Of a stretch of 64,000 bases of DNA, positions 27,459-36,159 are shown piece after piece. Where the stretch lies: the NCBI GenBank assembly GCA_045106765.1, contig JBGCFD010000004.1:40710-104709 (forward strand), read 5' to 3'. Every line of letters starts with the position of its first letter. Position 1 is the stretch's first letter. The translations under genes were made by a program, and so were the position numbers. This stretch comes from CAJQQY01 sp045106765. Lineage in GTDB: Bacteria; Bacteroidota; Bacteroidia; Chitinophagales; Saprospiraceae. The notes beneath the pieces were generated by a model, which was not told the DNA's origin, did not search any database, and saw nothing but the letters and a program-made list of their open reading frames with translations.

Positions 27459-28445
27459 ATGAATTTACAAAAATTAGTTTTTCTATTTTCTGTGATTGCA
27501 TTTATTTCTTTTTCCTGCCAAAATGAAAAGAAAACAGCAACTAATACTGAACGAACCTCTGAAGAAAAAATAGAAAAGATCTCATCAAAGAATAAAATCT
27601 TCACTTCTCCTTTAGGAAAAAAATTACCTGTTTCTACTCCTTCCGAAAAAATGTTAGAACTGTATGAAAAAGCTAAACAAGACTTTTCCAAAAAACCTCA
27701 AGACTTAGAAAATATCATTTGGTTAGGAAGGCGAATAGCTTATTTAGGAAAATACGAAGAAGCTATAAATATCTATTCTGATGGATTAAAAGTTTTTCCA
27801 AATGAACCAAGATTGTATCGTCACCGAGGTCATCGATATATTTCTATTCGAAAATTTGACGAAGCGATTGTTGATTTTGAAAAAGCAACTGAACTAATTA
27901 AAGGGAAAGAAAATCAAATTGAACAAGATGGTTTGCCCAATGAGTTAAACATTCCGATCAGTACTTTGCATGGAAATATTTGGTATCATCTAGGGTTGGC
28001 GTATTATCTGAAACATGATTTTAAAAAAGCATTTTCAGCTTATCAAAATTGTAGAAAAGTCGGTTCCAATGATGATAATATTGTTTCTAGCACACATTGG
28101 TTATTTATGATTCAGAGTCGTTTGGGCAATCATGAATTAGCCAAAGAACAATTGAAACCAATCAGAGATAGCATGAAGATTATCGAAAATCATAGCTATT
28201 TTCAATTATGTAAATTTTATAAAAAGATGATTTCGATAAAAGATATGATGCAAGATGATGGAACTCCTGCTGGTGATGCGGTGAAATATGGATTAGCTAA
28301 TTGGCATTTTTACAATGGAGATGGTGAGCAAGCTAAATTGGATTTGGAGAAAATATTGGAAGGGAAGTCTTGGAGTTCATTTGGATATATTGCTGCGGAA
28401 GTAGATTATTTGGAGCATTTTTTTCAAGAGGGAAAGGAGGAATGA
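27459..28445 (+). CDS. TPR-containing lipoprotein
   Basis: The 328-residue protein has a lipoprotein signal (LFSVIAFISFSCQNEKK, lipid Cys at ~20). A Lys/Ser-rich spacer to ~70 precedes at least four TPR-like helix pairs: ENIIWLGRRIAYLGKYEEAI, NEPRLYRHRGHRYISIRKFD, WYHLGLAYYLKHDFKKAFSA and a last pair near GLANWHFYNGDGEQAKLDL. TPR domains mediate protein contacts; partner and function are unknown. It converges on the helicase gene with a shared hairpin between. Confidence 0.8.
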   Translation: MNLQKLVFLFSVIAFISFSCQNEKKTATNTERTSEEKIEKISSKNKIFTSPLGKKLPVSTPSEKMLELYEKAKQDFSKKPQDLENIIWLGRRIAYLGKYEEAINIYSDGLKVFPNEPRLYRHRGHRYISIRKFDEAIVDFEKATELIKGKENQIEQDGLPNELNIPISTLHGNIWYHLGLAYYLKHDFKKAFSAYQNCRKVGSNDDNIVSSTHWLFMIQSRLGNHELAKEQLKPIRDSMKIIENHSYFQLCKFYKKMISIKDMMQDDGTPAGDAVKYGLANWHFYNGDGEQAKLDLEKILEGKSWSSFGYIAAEVDYLEHFFQEGKEE

Positions 28446-28465
28446 ATTTGGATATTCAAAAAAAA

Positions 28466-28495
28466 CGGAGCTAAAACTTTTCCGTTTTAGCTCCG
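28466..28495. terminator. Bidirectional terminator
   Basis: CGGAGCTAAAAC (28466-28477) pairs perfectly with GTTTTAGCTCCG (28484-28495). It is flanked by A9 on the left, which gives a T-tract for the minus-strand helicase transcript. It serves the convergent genes on both sides. Confidence 0.88.
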
Positions 28496-28519
28496 CTAAT
28501 ATTTATTTACAAAAAGTAA

Positions 28520-30292
28520 TTACACTTTTCGTCTACGTCTTCTTTTTCCTTCACCGTTGCTACCACCTCTTCTTTCGCCACCGCCACGTCGATCACCGCC
28601 ACGTCTTCGATCACCGCCACCTTTTCGATGTCCGCCACCTCTTCCATAACCTCGACCGCCACCGCCAGATGAACGTTTTTCTTGAGAGACTTCAACCGAT
28701 AAAGGAACACCTTCAAAATTTCTACCTTTCAATGCATCGATCAAATCATTTTCAATTCCTTGTTCAATTTCAAAAAATGAAAAATTACGTAGGATTTCAA
28801 TTTTTCCGATTCCAGCATTTCCAGAATCTAATCCTTGATTGATTAATCCGATCAATCGACCAGGATCTAATCGGTTACTTGCACCTACATTAATAAATAA
28901 TCGAGTGTAAGGAGTTCGTCTTCTGTCGTCTCGACTTCTTCTTTCATTCCTGCGATCACCTCGATCTGGAACATTAATATCGCGAGCATTTTTATAGTAA
29001 TTTAAAAATCGATTAAACTCAATAGAAACAAAATGCTTAATCAATTCTTCTCGATCTAAGTCTTCTAATTTTTCATAAATTGCAGGAAGGAATTGCTCGA
29101 TAGTTTTTTCATCTACATCAACAGCTTTTACTTTGTCGATGAGTGTCATCAATTGAGTTTTGCAAATATCCAATCCGCTTGGCACAGGTTCTCTCGTAAA
29201 TTGAATGCCAGATTTACGATCGATGTCTCTTAATTTATTCGTCTCTCGAGAGTGAATAACTGCAATTGAAATTCCACTTTTTCCAGCTCGACCAGTTCGA
29301 CCACTTCGGTGAACATACACCTCAGGATCATCTGGCAAATTATAATTAATAACATGTGTCAATTCATCTACATCTAATCCACGAGCTGCGACATCAGTTG
29401 CTACTAAAATTTGTATTTGTTTTTTTCTAAATTTTTGCATCACTTCATCCCGTTGGCCTTGGGACAAATCTCCATTCAATACATCTGCACTATAGCCGTC
29501 ATACATTAATTTATTTGCCACCTCCATCGTCTCTCGACGAGTACGACAAAAGATGATTGCATAAATGTCGGGATTCATATCCGCAATTCTTTTGATCACT
29601 TCGTAACGATCTCTTGCTTGCACTTGATGATAAATGTGTTTTACATTTTTAGCACCAATATTCATTTTTGCGACTTTGATTTCGATTGGATCTTCCATAT
29701 AATTTTGGGAAATCCGTAAAACCTCTCGCGACATAGTTGCAGAAAAAAGTAGGGTAGTTTTATCAGAAGGAGTTGCTTCCAAGATCGCGTCCAAATCATC
29801 TTTGAATCCCATCGTCAACATTTCATCCGCTTCATCCAAGACCACTCTTTCGACATTTTCCAAATTCAATCTTCGTCGATTGATTAAATCTTTGGTTCGT
29901 CCAGGAGTTCCTACTACAATTTGAGCACCTTTTCTCAATGCTCTAATTTGAGTATCAATACTCGTACCTCCATAAACTGCCAAGACAGATAAGCCTTTAA
30001 TTTTTGCAGCAAATTTGTTGAGATCTTTTGCGATTTGTAGACACAACTCACGAGTAGGGCAGAGAATAATAGTTTGTGTACTTCGATCAGTTACTTCAGT
30101 TAAGTGTACTGCTGGCAATCCAAAAGCTGCTGTTTTACCAGTTCCTGTTTGTGCTAAAGCAATAATATCTCTATCGGAAGTAAGAAGTTGAGGAATAGAT
30201 TTGGCTTGAATCGGAGTAGGTTTTTCAAATCCCATATCCGTAATCGCAGCGATAATTTCAGGCTTAAGGCCTGTTTCAATAAATGAGTCCAT
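28520..30292 (-). CDS. DEAD-box RNA helicase with DbpA-type RNA-binding domain and RGG tail
   Basis: The 590-residue protein unwinds RNA using ATP. Helicase motifs in order: Q motif GFEKPTPIQAKSIP (~20), Walker A AQTGTGKTAAF (~47), PTRELCLQIA, VGTPGR, DEADEMLTMGF, SATM, and the C-terminal lobe with FCRTRRE, ATDVAARGLDVDEL and HRSGRTGRAGKSG. A DbpA/RRM-like domain follows (RLFINVGASNRLDPGRLIGL, residues ~465-545). The end is a Gly/Arg tail (GGGRGYGRGGG and basic repeats). The layout is that of CsdA/DeaD-type helicases involved in ribosome assembly and cold adaptation. The divergent upstream region is short of genes. Confidence 0.95.
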   Translation of the reverse strand: MDSFIETGLKPEIIAAITDMGFEKPTPIQAKSIPQLLTSDRDIIALAQTGTGKTAAFGLPAVHLTEVTDRSTQTIILCPTRELCLQIAKDLNKFAAKIKGLSVLAVYGGTSIDTQIRALRKGAQIVVGTPGRTKDLINRRRLNLENVERVVLDEADEMLTMGFKDDLDAILEATPSDKTTLLFSATMSREVLRISQNYMEDPIEIKVAKMNIGAKNVKHIYHQVQARDRYEVIKRIADMNPDIYAIIFCRTRRETMEVANKLMYDGYSADVLNGDLSQGQRDEVMQKFRKKQIQILVATDVAARGLDVDELTHVINYNLPDDPEVYVHRSGRTGRAGKSGISIAVIHSRETNKLRDIDRKSGIQFTREPVPSGLDICKTQLMTLIDKVKAVDVDEKTIEQFLPAIYEKLEDLDREELIKHFVSIEFNRFLNYYKNARDINVPDRGDRRNERRSRDDRRRTPYTRLFINVGASNRLDPGRLIGLINQGLDSGNAGIGKIEILRNFSFFEIEQGIENDLIDALKGRNFEGVPLSVEVSQEKRSSGGGGRGYGRGGGHRKGGGDRRRGGDRRGGGERRGGSNGEGKRRRRRKV

Positions 30293-30471
30293 TAAAATTT
30301 AATTTTAATTTCAGACCCATTTCAATTATTATACCTGTAACCTGCGAAATTAGCCCAAAATGTATTTTACCAAATAAAGTGCAAAGGTGGGCTTTTTTAA
30401 TGACTAATATGCAATTTATGGTAATTATCTTTTGCTTTTGGGAAATTATATTTTTTGGGGATGGAAAATTA

Positions 30472-30942
30472 TCAACTCTGAGGAGCCATTTTTTCTAATT
30501 CTCTGATGATGATTTGATTATTTTCTTTGGGTAAAGTCCAAGAGAAATCGTCGATCAAATCTATCCAGTTTTCTTTTGTCCAATTTCTTTTTTGGTAAAA
30601 AATAAATAAATCTTCAATCGGTAAAAAATTCATTTGATGAACTAAAAATGTAACTGCTTGATTTCCATATTTTTGTTGGTAAACTTTAAACCCTTCAAAT
30701 TTTGATAAAAGAATTTTGGCTGAATCAAGATGGTTCGAAATTATATAGCCTCTAAAAAATGGTAAATGAGAAGTTCCATATTTGATTTGGATTTTTCGTT
30801 TCCAATCTCCTAGATCAATTTTTTGAAGATGATATTTTTCAATATTCTGATTGGGTTGATCGGAATTTCCTTCCACTTGCCAATTCCAGGAGAGTGCTAA
30901 ATCAGAAAAGTCTTCGTAGTAACCTTGAGTTTTCCAGCCCAT
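30472..30942 (-). CDS. Unknown cytoplasmic protein, 156 aa
   Basis: I do not recognise this family. The protein is Trp-rich (SLSWNWQVEGN-like start region, KRNWTKENWIDLIDDFSWT) with no signal peptide or membrane segment. Its ATG directly abuts the stop codon of the membrane-protein gene upstream (TAA then ATG at 30942/30943), indicating translational coupling in one operon with the genes up to 33195. Confidence 0.55.
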   Translation of the reverse strand: MGWKTQGYYEDFSDLALSWNWQVEGNSDQPNQNIEKYHLQKIDLGDWKRKIQIKYGTSHLPFFRGYIISNHLDSAKILLSKFEGFKVYQQKYGNQAVTFLVHQMNFLPIEDLFIFYQKRNWTKENWIDLIDDFSWTLPKENNQIIIRELEKMAPQS

Positions 30943-31785
30943 TTATTTTGCATTTTTTTGTCGATTTTTTTGTTGATATATTTTGATGTAATCATCTAGT
31001 TCTTCATTGGTACATTCTAAGTTTTCAAGGAGAGATTCCTGTTGGTATTCCATTCCTCTTTTTTTCTTGTAAACTAAATTCCATTTAGCATGTTTTCCAC
31101 TTCCTCTTAATTCTAATCTTATATATGAAATTTTAGACCATGGAATGAATTTAAAATTAGCAACCCTAATTCCTTTACTGTTAATAATTATTTGGGGTTC
31201 AACTAATTGTATTTTATTTGTTTCAAAGAAAAAATAAACTCCTGCTCCAAAAATAATCATTCCAGATACGGGTTCATTTGTCAAAATAATATATAAACCG
31301 AATATGATAAAAAGAGATGCACCTGCAAATTGAAGATTCTTAGATGATTTTGAGTTGTATATTATTAATTCATTTGGAAGTTTACCATCATCGTGAATTG
31401 GTTCAGGAATGTCATGCTGTTTAAATTTTAATTCAAGTTGATCTAAAATTCTTTGTTGCCTTGAATTTCTGATTTCAGTTTTATTAAAAATACTATCATC
31501 GGGCCAAATTAATTTTCCTTCAATTGCTTGTCGTTTTAATTCATGCACATTTCTGACATTGGAAAATGCCCAAATACGCCATTGAACAATTGCGAAACTC
31601 CAGTACAACCATGGAAGAATAATAAGAGAAGATAGAAAAGCAATGATAGGAATAGCTTTATGAATATCAGTATTGAAAAGCAATAGAGAAAATATAAAAC
31701 CAAGTATCATAATGCTCATACTTGGAAAGCTAACCATCTTTTGACCTCTTTTAATTGCCTGTTTTACAGTTACCCGCTTTTCCAT
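30943..31785 (-). CDS. Unknown membrane protein, 280 aa
   Basis: The protein has two hydrophobic pairs: residues ~18-65 (SMSIMILGFIFSLLLF and AIPIIAFLSSLIILPWLYWS) and ~150-190 (FAGASLFIIFGLYIILT and SGMIIFGAGVYFFFE). The cytoplasmic C-terminal ~90 residues include FKFIPWSKISYIRLELRGSG, which resembles a bacterial PH-like domain, and a charged tail rich in Gln and Lys. The PH-like reading is tentative. It is four bases downstream of the leucine-rich-repeat gene and coupled to the gene at 30472. Confidence 0.55.
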   Translation of the reverse strand: MEKRVTVKQAIKRGQKMVSFPSMSIMILGFIFSLLLFNTDIHKAIPIIAFLSSLIILPWLYWSFAIVQWRIWAFSNVRNVHELKRQAIEGKLIWPDDSIFNKTEIRNSRQQRILDQLELKFKQHDIPEPIHDDGKLPNELIIYNSKSSKNLQFAGASLFIIFGLYIILTNEPVSGMIIFGAGVYFFFETNKIQLVEPQIIINSKGIRVANFKFIPWSKISYIRLELRGSGKHAKWNLVYKKKRGMEYQQESLLENLECTNEELDDYIKIYQQKNRQKNAK

Positions 31786-31788
31786 TTT

Positions 31789-32832
31789 CTAAAATTCAGT
31801 CAATAAAGTACTCTTCGGATGCGCTGTTTTAAACGCTTTGATTTCCTCTTCCGAAATTTTTGTATCACTAAAAAGTAAATATAAATTTTCCATTTTTTCC
31901 AAAGGCTCTAAGCTTGAAATTGCCGTTTTATGGAAAACCACTTTTTGCAAACTGGCTAAATTTCGTAGCGGCTCCAAATCTTGAACTTGTGTTTCTTGAA
32001 AATATAAATCTCGAAGTTTCGACATTTTTTCAATTCCTTGAAGAGATTTGGTTGGCGAATTTAATATGGACAAAATTTCAAGATTGACTAAGTTGCCTAG
32101 AGCGGTGATAGATTTCACTTTTGTTCTTGCTAAGTAAAGTTGATTTAAATTAATAAAATCTTTTAACGTAGAAATATCCGAAATAGGATTTCCGTCAAGA
32201 TGGAGATTGTTGATTTTTTTACAATTTTTAAGAGGTTCGAGGGATGTTAATTTATTGTTTTGCAAAGTCACTCTTTCTAATTGAAGTTTATTTTCTAAAC
32301 CTTTTAAAGATTTGAGTTGATTGTCTTGAGCGAGTAAAGTTTTTAATTTTTCATTCTTTGACAAAGGAGAAAGTGAACTAATCTTATTGTCGGTTATGGC
32401 TAAGTAGTCTAAATTTTTCAGTTTTTTTAATGGCTTCAAAGACTTAATTTGATTTTTTCCAGCTTCAATTTTTTTCAACTTAGTCAACTTTGATAGTGGC
32501 GACAAATCAGAAATTAAATTTCCAGAGCAATAAAATATTTCTAAATTTTTGAATCGAGAGATTGGTTTAATGTGAGTGATATTTTTTCCAATGATCGCAA
32601 TCTCAGTTATCAAAAATAATTGATCTAGTTTGGCTTGAGTGATTTCAGTTCCGAAGCCAACTTTTCGATTAAAAATAAATTGCCAGGATTCCTCCAAATT
32701 ATTCCACCATTTTATATCAGCCTTGCTGATGTCGACAAAGGTGTAATTAATTTTTCTTTGAGAAAAAGTAGGAGAGGAAAGGAAAATAAAAATGAGTGTG
32801 AATAATGTTATGGGAAAAAATCTGTGTTTCAT
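31789..32832 (-). CDS. Secreted leucine-rich-repeat protein (internalin-like)
   Basis: The 347-residue protein has a signal peptide (residues 1-24, ending PTFSQ). After a short region come about ten ~22-residue leucine-rich repeats of the SDS22/internalin type: LENLEIFYCSGNLISDLSPL-like (RFKNLEIFYCSGNLISDLSP), LKNLDYLAITDNKISSLSPL, KINNLHLDGNPISDISTL, and so on to LYLLFSDTKISEEEI. Such solenoids bind proteins. There is no T9SS sorting domain or lipobox, so it is probably periplasmic. It sits in a tight minus-strand group from 33195 to 30472. Confidence 0.85.
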   Translation of the reverse strand: MKHRFFPITLFTLIFIFLSSPTFSQRKINYTFVDISKADIKWWNNLEESWQFIFNRKVGFGTEITQAKLDQLFLITEIAIIGKNITHIKPISRFKNLEIFYCSGNLISDLSPLSKLTKLKKIEAGKNQIKSLKPLKKLKNLDYLAITDNKISSLSPLSKNEKLKTLLAQDNQLKSLKGLENKLQLERVTLQNNKLTSLEPLKNCKKINNLHLDGNPISDISTLKDFINLNQLYLARTKVKSITALGNLVNLEILSILNSPTKSLQGIEKMSKLRDLYFQETQVQDLEPLRNLASLQKVVFHKTAISSLEPLEKMENLYLLFSDTKISEEEIKAFKTAHPKSTLLTEF

Positions 32833-32838
32833 ATTTTA

Positions 32839-33195
32839 TTATTTTGTAAAAAGATAGTATGAAATTTTATTATGATAACTCTGACTGTTTCCAACTCCAA
32901 AGGTATGACTTTCTAATTTCCAACCTTTAGTTTCATATTGTTGTAATAGTTTGAAAACTAATTTATTGTCAAAAATGTTCTCCAAATTTTGATTTTTAAT
33001 TTCTTTGGAAACAGTAGTTCCTTCAGTAATAGATATAGTTTGAGTCCGAATGTTATAATCAACAACTATACTTAAATATTCGGTTTTTTTATTTAATTTT
33101 TCTAAGGTGGAAAAATTATAAAATAATCCTGCTGAAAAAATTAACAAAAGCAATAAGGTGAGAGGTGATGTTTCTTTTAGTAAAATAGATTTCAT
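32839..33195 (-). CDS. Small membrane-anchored protein, 118 aa
   Basis: A single hydrophobic segment near the N terminus (PLTLLLLLIFSAGLFYNF) would anchor the protein. The remaining ~90 residues look periplasmic, ending in a short strand-rich part (GWKLESHTFGVGNSQSYHN). No family is recognised. It is six bases upstream of the leucine-rich-repeat gene and is probably the first gene of that operon. Confidence 0.55.
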   Translation of the reverse strand: MKSILLKETSPLTLLLLLIFSAGLFYNFSTLEKLNKKTEYLSIVVDYNIRTQTISITEGTTVSKEIKNQNLENIFDNKLVFKLLQQYETKGWKLESHTFGVGNSQSYHNKISYYLFTK

Positions 33196-33283
33196 GATTA
33201 ATATTTTTTGATGAAAAAATATTCAAATATAATCAAGAAAATTGATCCTTTTACTAATTGAAAAGTTAAATGCAAATACATTG

Positions 33284-34126
33284 TTATATTTTTTGTTTCT
33301 TCCTTTTTAATTTAAACCTTGCCCCAAAAACCACATTCCATTGGCCAAAAAAGAATTGCTGACTTGCCTTGTCACTCTTCGAATCTGTCGTGCGAATATC
33401 AGGCATATTGATCCAACCAATTTTTGATTCCGTTTGGATAAAAAAGTAATTGAAAATTTTTGTGCGCAAACCTATCATCGCATCAAATCCATAGCCTGAA
33501 AGGTGAAATTGATCATTGCGTTCTTTGCTCAGTAAGGTGGCATTGGTTCGAGGAAAAAGAATTCCAGTTCCGATGCCTTCTGTCAGATTAAATTCAAGCA
33601 TCCGCCATTTCAAAATTCGATCCGAGCGACGCAATGCAATATTGATATAATTTAATCCATCAGTATGTTCCAATCTTAAGAAATCTCCAGCGAGGACAAT
33701 CTTATCGTCATTATAAATACCATCGTAAACTGTTTCAGAGTTCTCAATTTCCCCAGAGATATTAACTGTTTGATCATTTTCTACCACATATTTCATGTGA
33801 TCAGAAGCGATAGAAATATTATATTTTTCATGAAAAAAATAACCTGCTCTAAAATTATATTGTGGAATGGTCACGTAGGTAGGATGAAAATAAGTTTTCA
33901 AATTGAATGAACTTTGACGATCAGTTGCGACCACATTTTCTAAATTAAAATCATAATTATTCCCGCGAAAATGAATATCTGAATCGGAAAACCACCCTCG
34001 GTTCCAACCCCAATAAACATAGAAATCACCTTTGTTTTTTTCTTCTAGTGTAAGGATAGAAATATCTTGTGAAAAACTTATTTGGGTCAAAAAAAACAAT
34101 ATACTTACGGATGTGAAAAATCTCAT
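33284..34126 (-). CDS. Outer-membrane barrel-like protein
   Basis: The 280-residue protein has a signal peptide (residues 1-19, ending ISFSQ) and then alternating aromatic strands throughout: FYVYWGWNRGWFSDSDIHF, YNFRAGYFFHEKYNISIASD, LNYINIALRRSDRILKWRML and WNVVFGARFKLKRKKQK. Such repeated amphipathic strands indicate a small outer-membrane barrel. The YWGWNR start is one I associate with a conserved Bacteroidota family of unknown role. It ends six bases upstream of nothing on its strand and begins six bases after the small HTH gene, so the two are co-transcribed. Confidence 0.7.
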   Translation of the reverse strand: MRFFTSVSILFFLTQISFSQDISILTLEEKNKGDFYVYWGWNRGWFSDSDIHFRGNNYDFNLENVVATDRQSSFNLKTYFHPTYVTIPQYNFRAGYFFHEKYNISIASDHMKYVVENDQTVNISGEIENSETVYDGIYNDDKIVLAGDFLRLEHTDGLNYINIALRRSDRILKWRMLEFNLTEGIGTGILFPRTNATLLSKERNDQFHLSGYGFDAMIGLRTKIFNYFFIQTESKIGWINMPDIRTTDSKSDKASQQFFFGQWNVVFGARFKLKRKKQKI

Positions 34127-34131
34127 TTAAT

Positions 34132-34365
34132 CTACTTTTTATTTTCTTTTTCCTCTTTCTCTTTTTTCATTTTCTCGACAATAGGTTGGAACTGTTCTTG
34201 AATATGTTCGTTGAACCAAGCATCGATTAAGTCTCTTCGGAATCGCCATTCCTTTCCTATTTTGGCCGCAGGTATTTTTCCCTTTTGCGCCCAAGTATAA
34301 ATGGTTTGTGGTTTTAATTTTAGATATTTTGCCACATCCTCGATAGTCATTATTTCCCCATCCAT
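34132..34365 (-). CDS. Excisionase-type helix-turn-helix protein (MerR-like fold)
   Basis: The protein is a single winged HTH domain: MTIEDVAKYLKLKPQTIYTW, then AQKGKIPAAKIGKEWRFRRD and IDAWFNEHI. This is the excisionase/HTH_17 family. I prefer the ATG at 34365 (77 residues), since the domain begins right after it; an ATG at 34410 would add 15 residues. It ends in a Lys/Glu tail. No integrase or mobile element is nearby, so it is more likely a small transcriptional regulator than a phage excisionase. It precedes the barrel-protein gene by six bases. Confidence 0.8.
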   Translation of the reverse strand: MDGEIMTIEDVAKYLKLKPQTIYTWAQKGKIPAAKIGKEWRFRRDLIDAWFNEHIQEQFQPIVEKMKKEKEEKENKK

Positions 34366-34453
34366 AGTTTCTATTTTAAAATAAATATTGATTGTATTTC
34401 CTACACGCAAGGTGACTCGAAATTACTTTGCAAGTAAATTTAACTTCGCAAAA

Positions 34454-35287
34454 TTAATCTTTTTTCTGTGAATCGTTTTGCTTGGATTCAACAGAATCAA
34501 CTGTTGATTTTTCTTTTAGAGTATTTTCTGGTGATTTGTGAGTGTTATTTTGTGGTTTTTCGACAGAATCATTTTGATCGAGTTGTTGATTTTCTTTAAC
34601 GCTTGGAGTTCCCATCATTTCTCCAAGAGATTTTATCATACTCGAGTAAAAATTCCCTTGAGTGTTTTGCCTAAATAATTCAAAGGGCATGTCTTTGTAA
34701 CCCACAAATGGACGGAGATTCCAGGCCAATTGAATCCCCACAAAAGCAAAAATAATTACCCAAACTCTAAAAATGCTTAATCCAATTTGAGGATAAACTC
34801 CTTGCGCTGCAAACGAATTTCTTAAAGCATCCAAAACGGCTCGCATTCCAAAAAATCCCGAAAATACAAAAACACCAACATGCAAGAATTTTAAAAAGTT
34901 ATAATTATCGCCTGACAATTGAAATAACAAAACGATTGGTGCAAATGCCAACATGATCGTTGTCGTCATCAAAAAACCACTTAACATCATTACCGCTAAT
35001 TGTTTGATTTTGACTTTAGAACCTAAGACCAATTGAACGATATAAAATGATGGAAAACAAATAATCAAAGTTAAAAAGAGCAAGGAGGTTAACTTAGCAC
35101 CAGAGGATACTGCTTGCATCCAACTATTGTAACTTCCCATAATCAAGCCGTAGCCAAACGAGAAAAGTGCAATGATTAAAATTTGTGCACTTATGATGTT
35201 GGAAGGATAGGTTTCTTGAGTGATTTTTTCAAAATGTTCATCACGTTCTTGGAGAACTTCAAATGCTTCAGAGAATGGTAATTTCAT
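34454..35287 (-). CDS. Polytopic membrane protein with polar C-terminal tail
   Basis: The 277-residue protein has about six hydrophobic segments between residues ~28 and ~190 (ILIIALFSFGYGLIMGSYNS, LTSLLFLTLIICFPSFYIVQ, MLSGFLMTTTIMLAFAPIVL, VGVFVFSGFFGMRAVLDALR, FRVWVIIFAFVGIQLAWNLR). The conserved-looking AWNLRPFVG follows the last helix. The final ~65 residues are Gln/Asn/Ser/Lys-rich and probably disordered. I know similar unnamed proteins in Bacteroidota but no function. Confidence 0.6.
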   Translation of the reverse strand: MKLPFSEAFEVLQERDEHFEKITQETYPSNIISAQILIIALFSFGYGLIMGSYNSWMQAVSSGAKLTSLLFLTLIICFPSFYIVQLVLGSKVKIKQLAVMMLSGFLMTTTIMLAFAPIVLLFQLSGDNYNFLKFLHVGVFVFSGFFGMRAVLDALRNSFAAQGVYPQIGLSIFRVWVIIFAFVGIQLAWNLRPFVGYKDMPFELFRQNTQGNFYSSMIKSLGEMMGTPSVKENQQLDQNDSVEKPQNNTHKSPENTLKEKSTVDSVESKQNDSQKKD

Positions 35288-35433
35288 GGTAAATCAAATT
35301 TTTGTTTTGAATCATTTTAATCTATTCTTAGAATAAATTAATTTAAAGTTACCATTTAAAAATGTAAAAAAACAAATTTTATTGTTGTTTGTTATTGTTT
35401 TATGTTGTTTTTTGTTGAAATAGACGCCTCTTG

Positions 35434-36126
35434 TTAAGTGTTTTCATTAATTGATTTGATCAAATGATTTAGTTTACCTTTCATTAATTCATAATATTTT
35501 AAGACATATTTTCTATTTTCTTCAATTCTCCAGAGGTAACTCATGAGTTTCTTTTTCTCTTTTTCTGTTAAGTTTTTAGGATGATTGATTCTGATCAAAT
35601 CTCCCTTTTCGTCAAAATCCATGTACTCTGCAAGCAAGTTATTTATTTCCAAATAATAGTTTTTATTGAATTGCATTTCATCATAACTCTCTTCCAGTTT
35701 CTCAATGATTTCATAATAAAAATCATAAAGCGAGATGATTTCTAGTCGCAAAGAATCGTTTTTGACTAGACCCAAACCTTTTGATTTTAGTGATTCATAA
35801 CCAGATTTATTTTGAATAGAAATAAAATCTCGTAACAAATAAAAGTATTGAATAGCAGCAGAATCTTGATTGGCATTTGGACCTTCTATCAATTGTCTAA
35901 AATAATGACATGTTTCAACTCCTTTTTCATGACCCTTGATATTTTGTTCCACATCGGATAAATCAAGCTGTAATCCATTCTTAATTTCGGTTAAAATTTT
36001 AGTTTCAGAAATAGCTTCCCGACGATTTTCGCCCCAGTTACTCATCGCAAATGCTAGACTTACTCCTATAAAAATGGATAAGAATTCAAAGAGGTAATTT
36101 TTCCAATTATTTTTAATAGTTTCCAT
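35434..36126 (-). CDS. DUF6090-like membrane-anchored protein
   Basis: The 230-residue protein has one N-terminal hydrophobic helix, YLFEFLSIFIGVSLAFAMSNWGE (split as FLFEFLSIFIG and VSLAFAMSNW), then a long helical periplasmic part. The SLAFAMSNWGENR phrase followed by EIKNGLQLDLSD matches the unnamed DUF6090-type proteins common in Bacteroidota; this is from memory. Function is unknown. The 3' flank is a TTG/T-rich low-complexity stretch (35386-35417). Confidence 0.6.
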   Translation of the reverse strand: METIKNNWKNYLFEFLSIFIGVSLAFAMSNWGENRREAISETKILTEIKNGLQLDLSDVEQNIKGHEKGVETCHYFRQLIEGPNANQDSAAIQYFYLLRDFISIQNKSGYESLKSKGLGLVKNDSLRLEIISLYDFYYEIIEKLEESYDEMQFNKNYYLEINNLLAEYMDFDEKGDLIRINHPKNLTEKEKKKLMSYLWRIEENRKYVLKYYELMKGKLNHLIKSINENT

Positions 36127-36159
36127 TTTTTATAAAATTAATGATTTGTAAATGTATTG

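Noticed and set aside
28507..28716. Second minus-strand reading frame in the helicase tail
   Set aside because: It is a shadow of the Gly/Arg repeat coding region of the helicase gene in another frame.
34132..34365. Excisionase-type HTH protein as sign of a prophage or integrative element
   Set aside because: No integrase, attachment repeats or tRNA end were seen nearby; the flanking genes look chromosomal.
35386..35417. T/G-rich low-complexity stretch after the DUF6090-like gene
   Set aside because: It has no regular unit and no pairing arms; simple AT-rich slippage sequence explains it.
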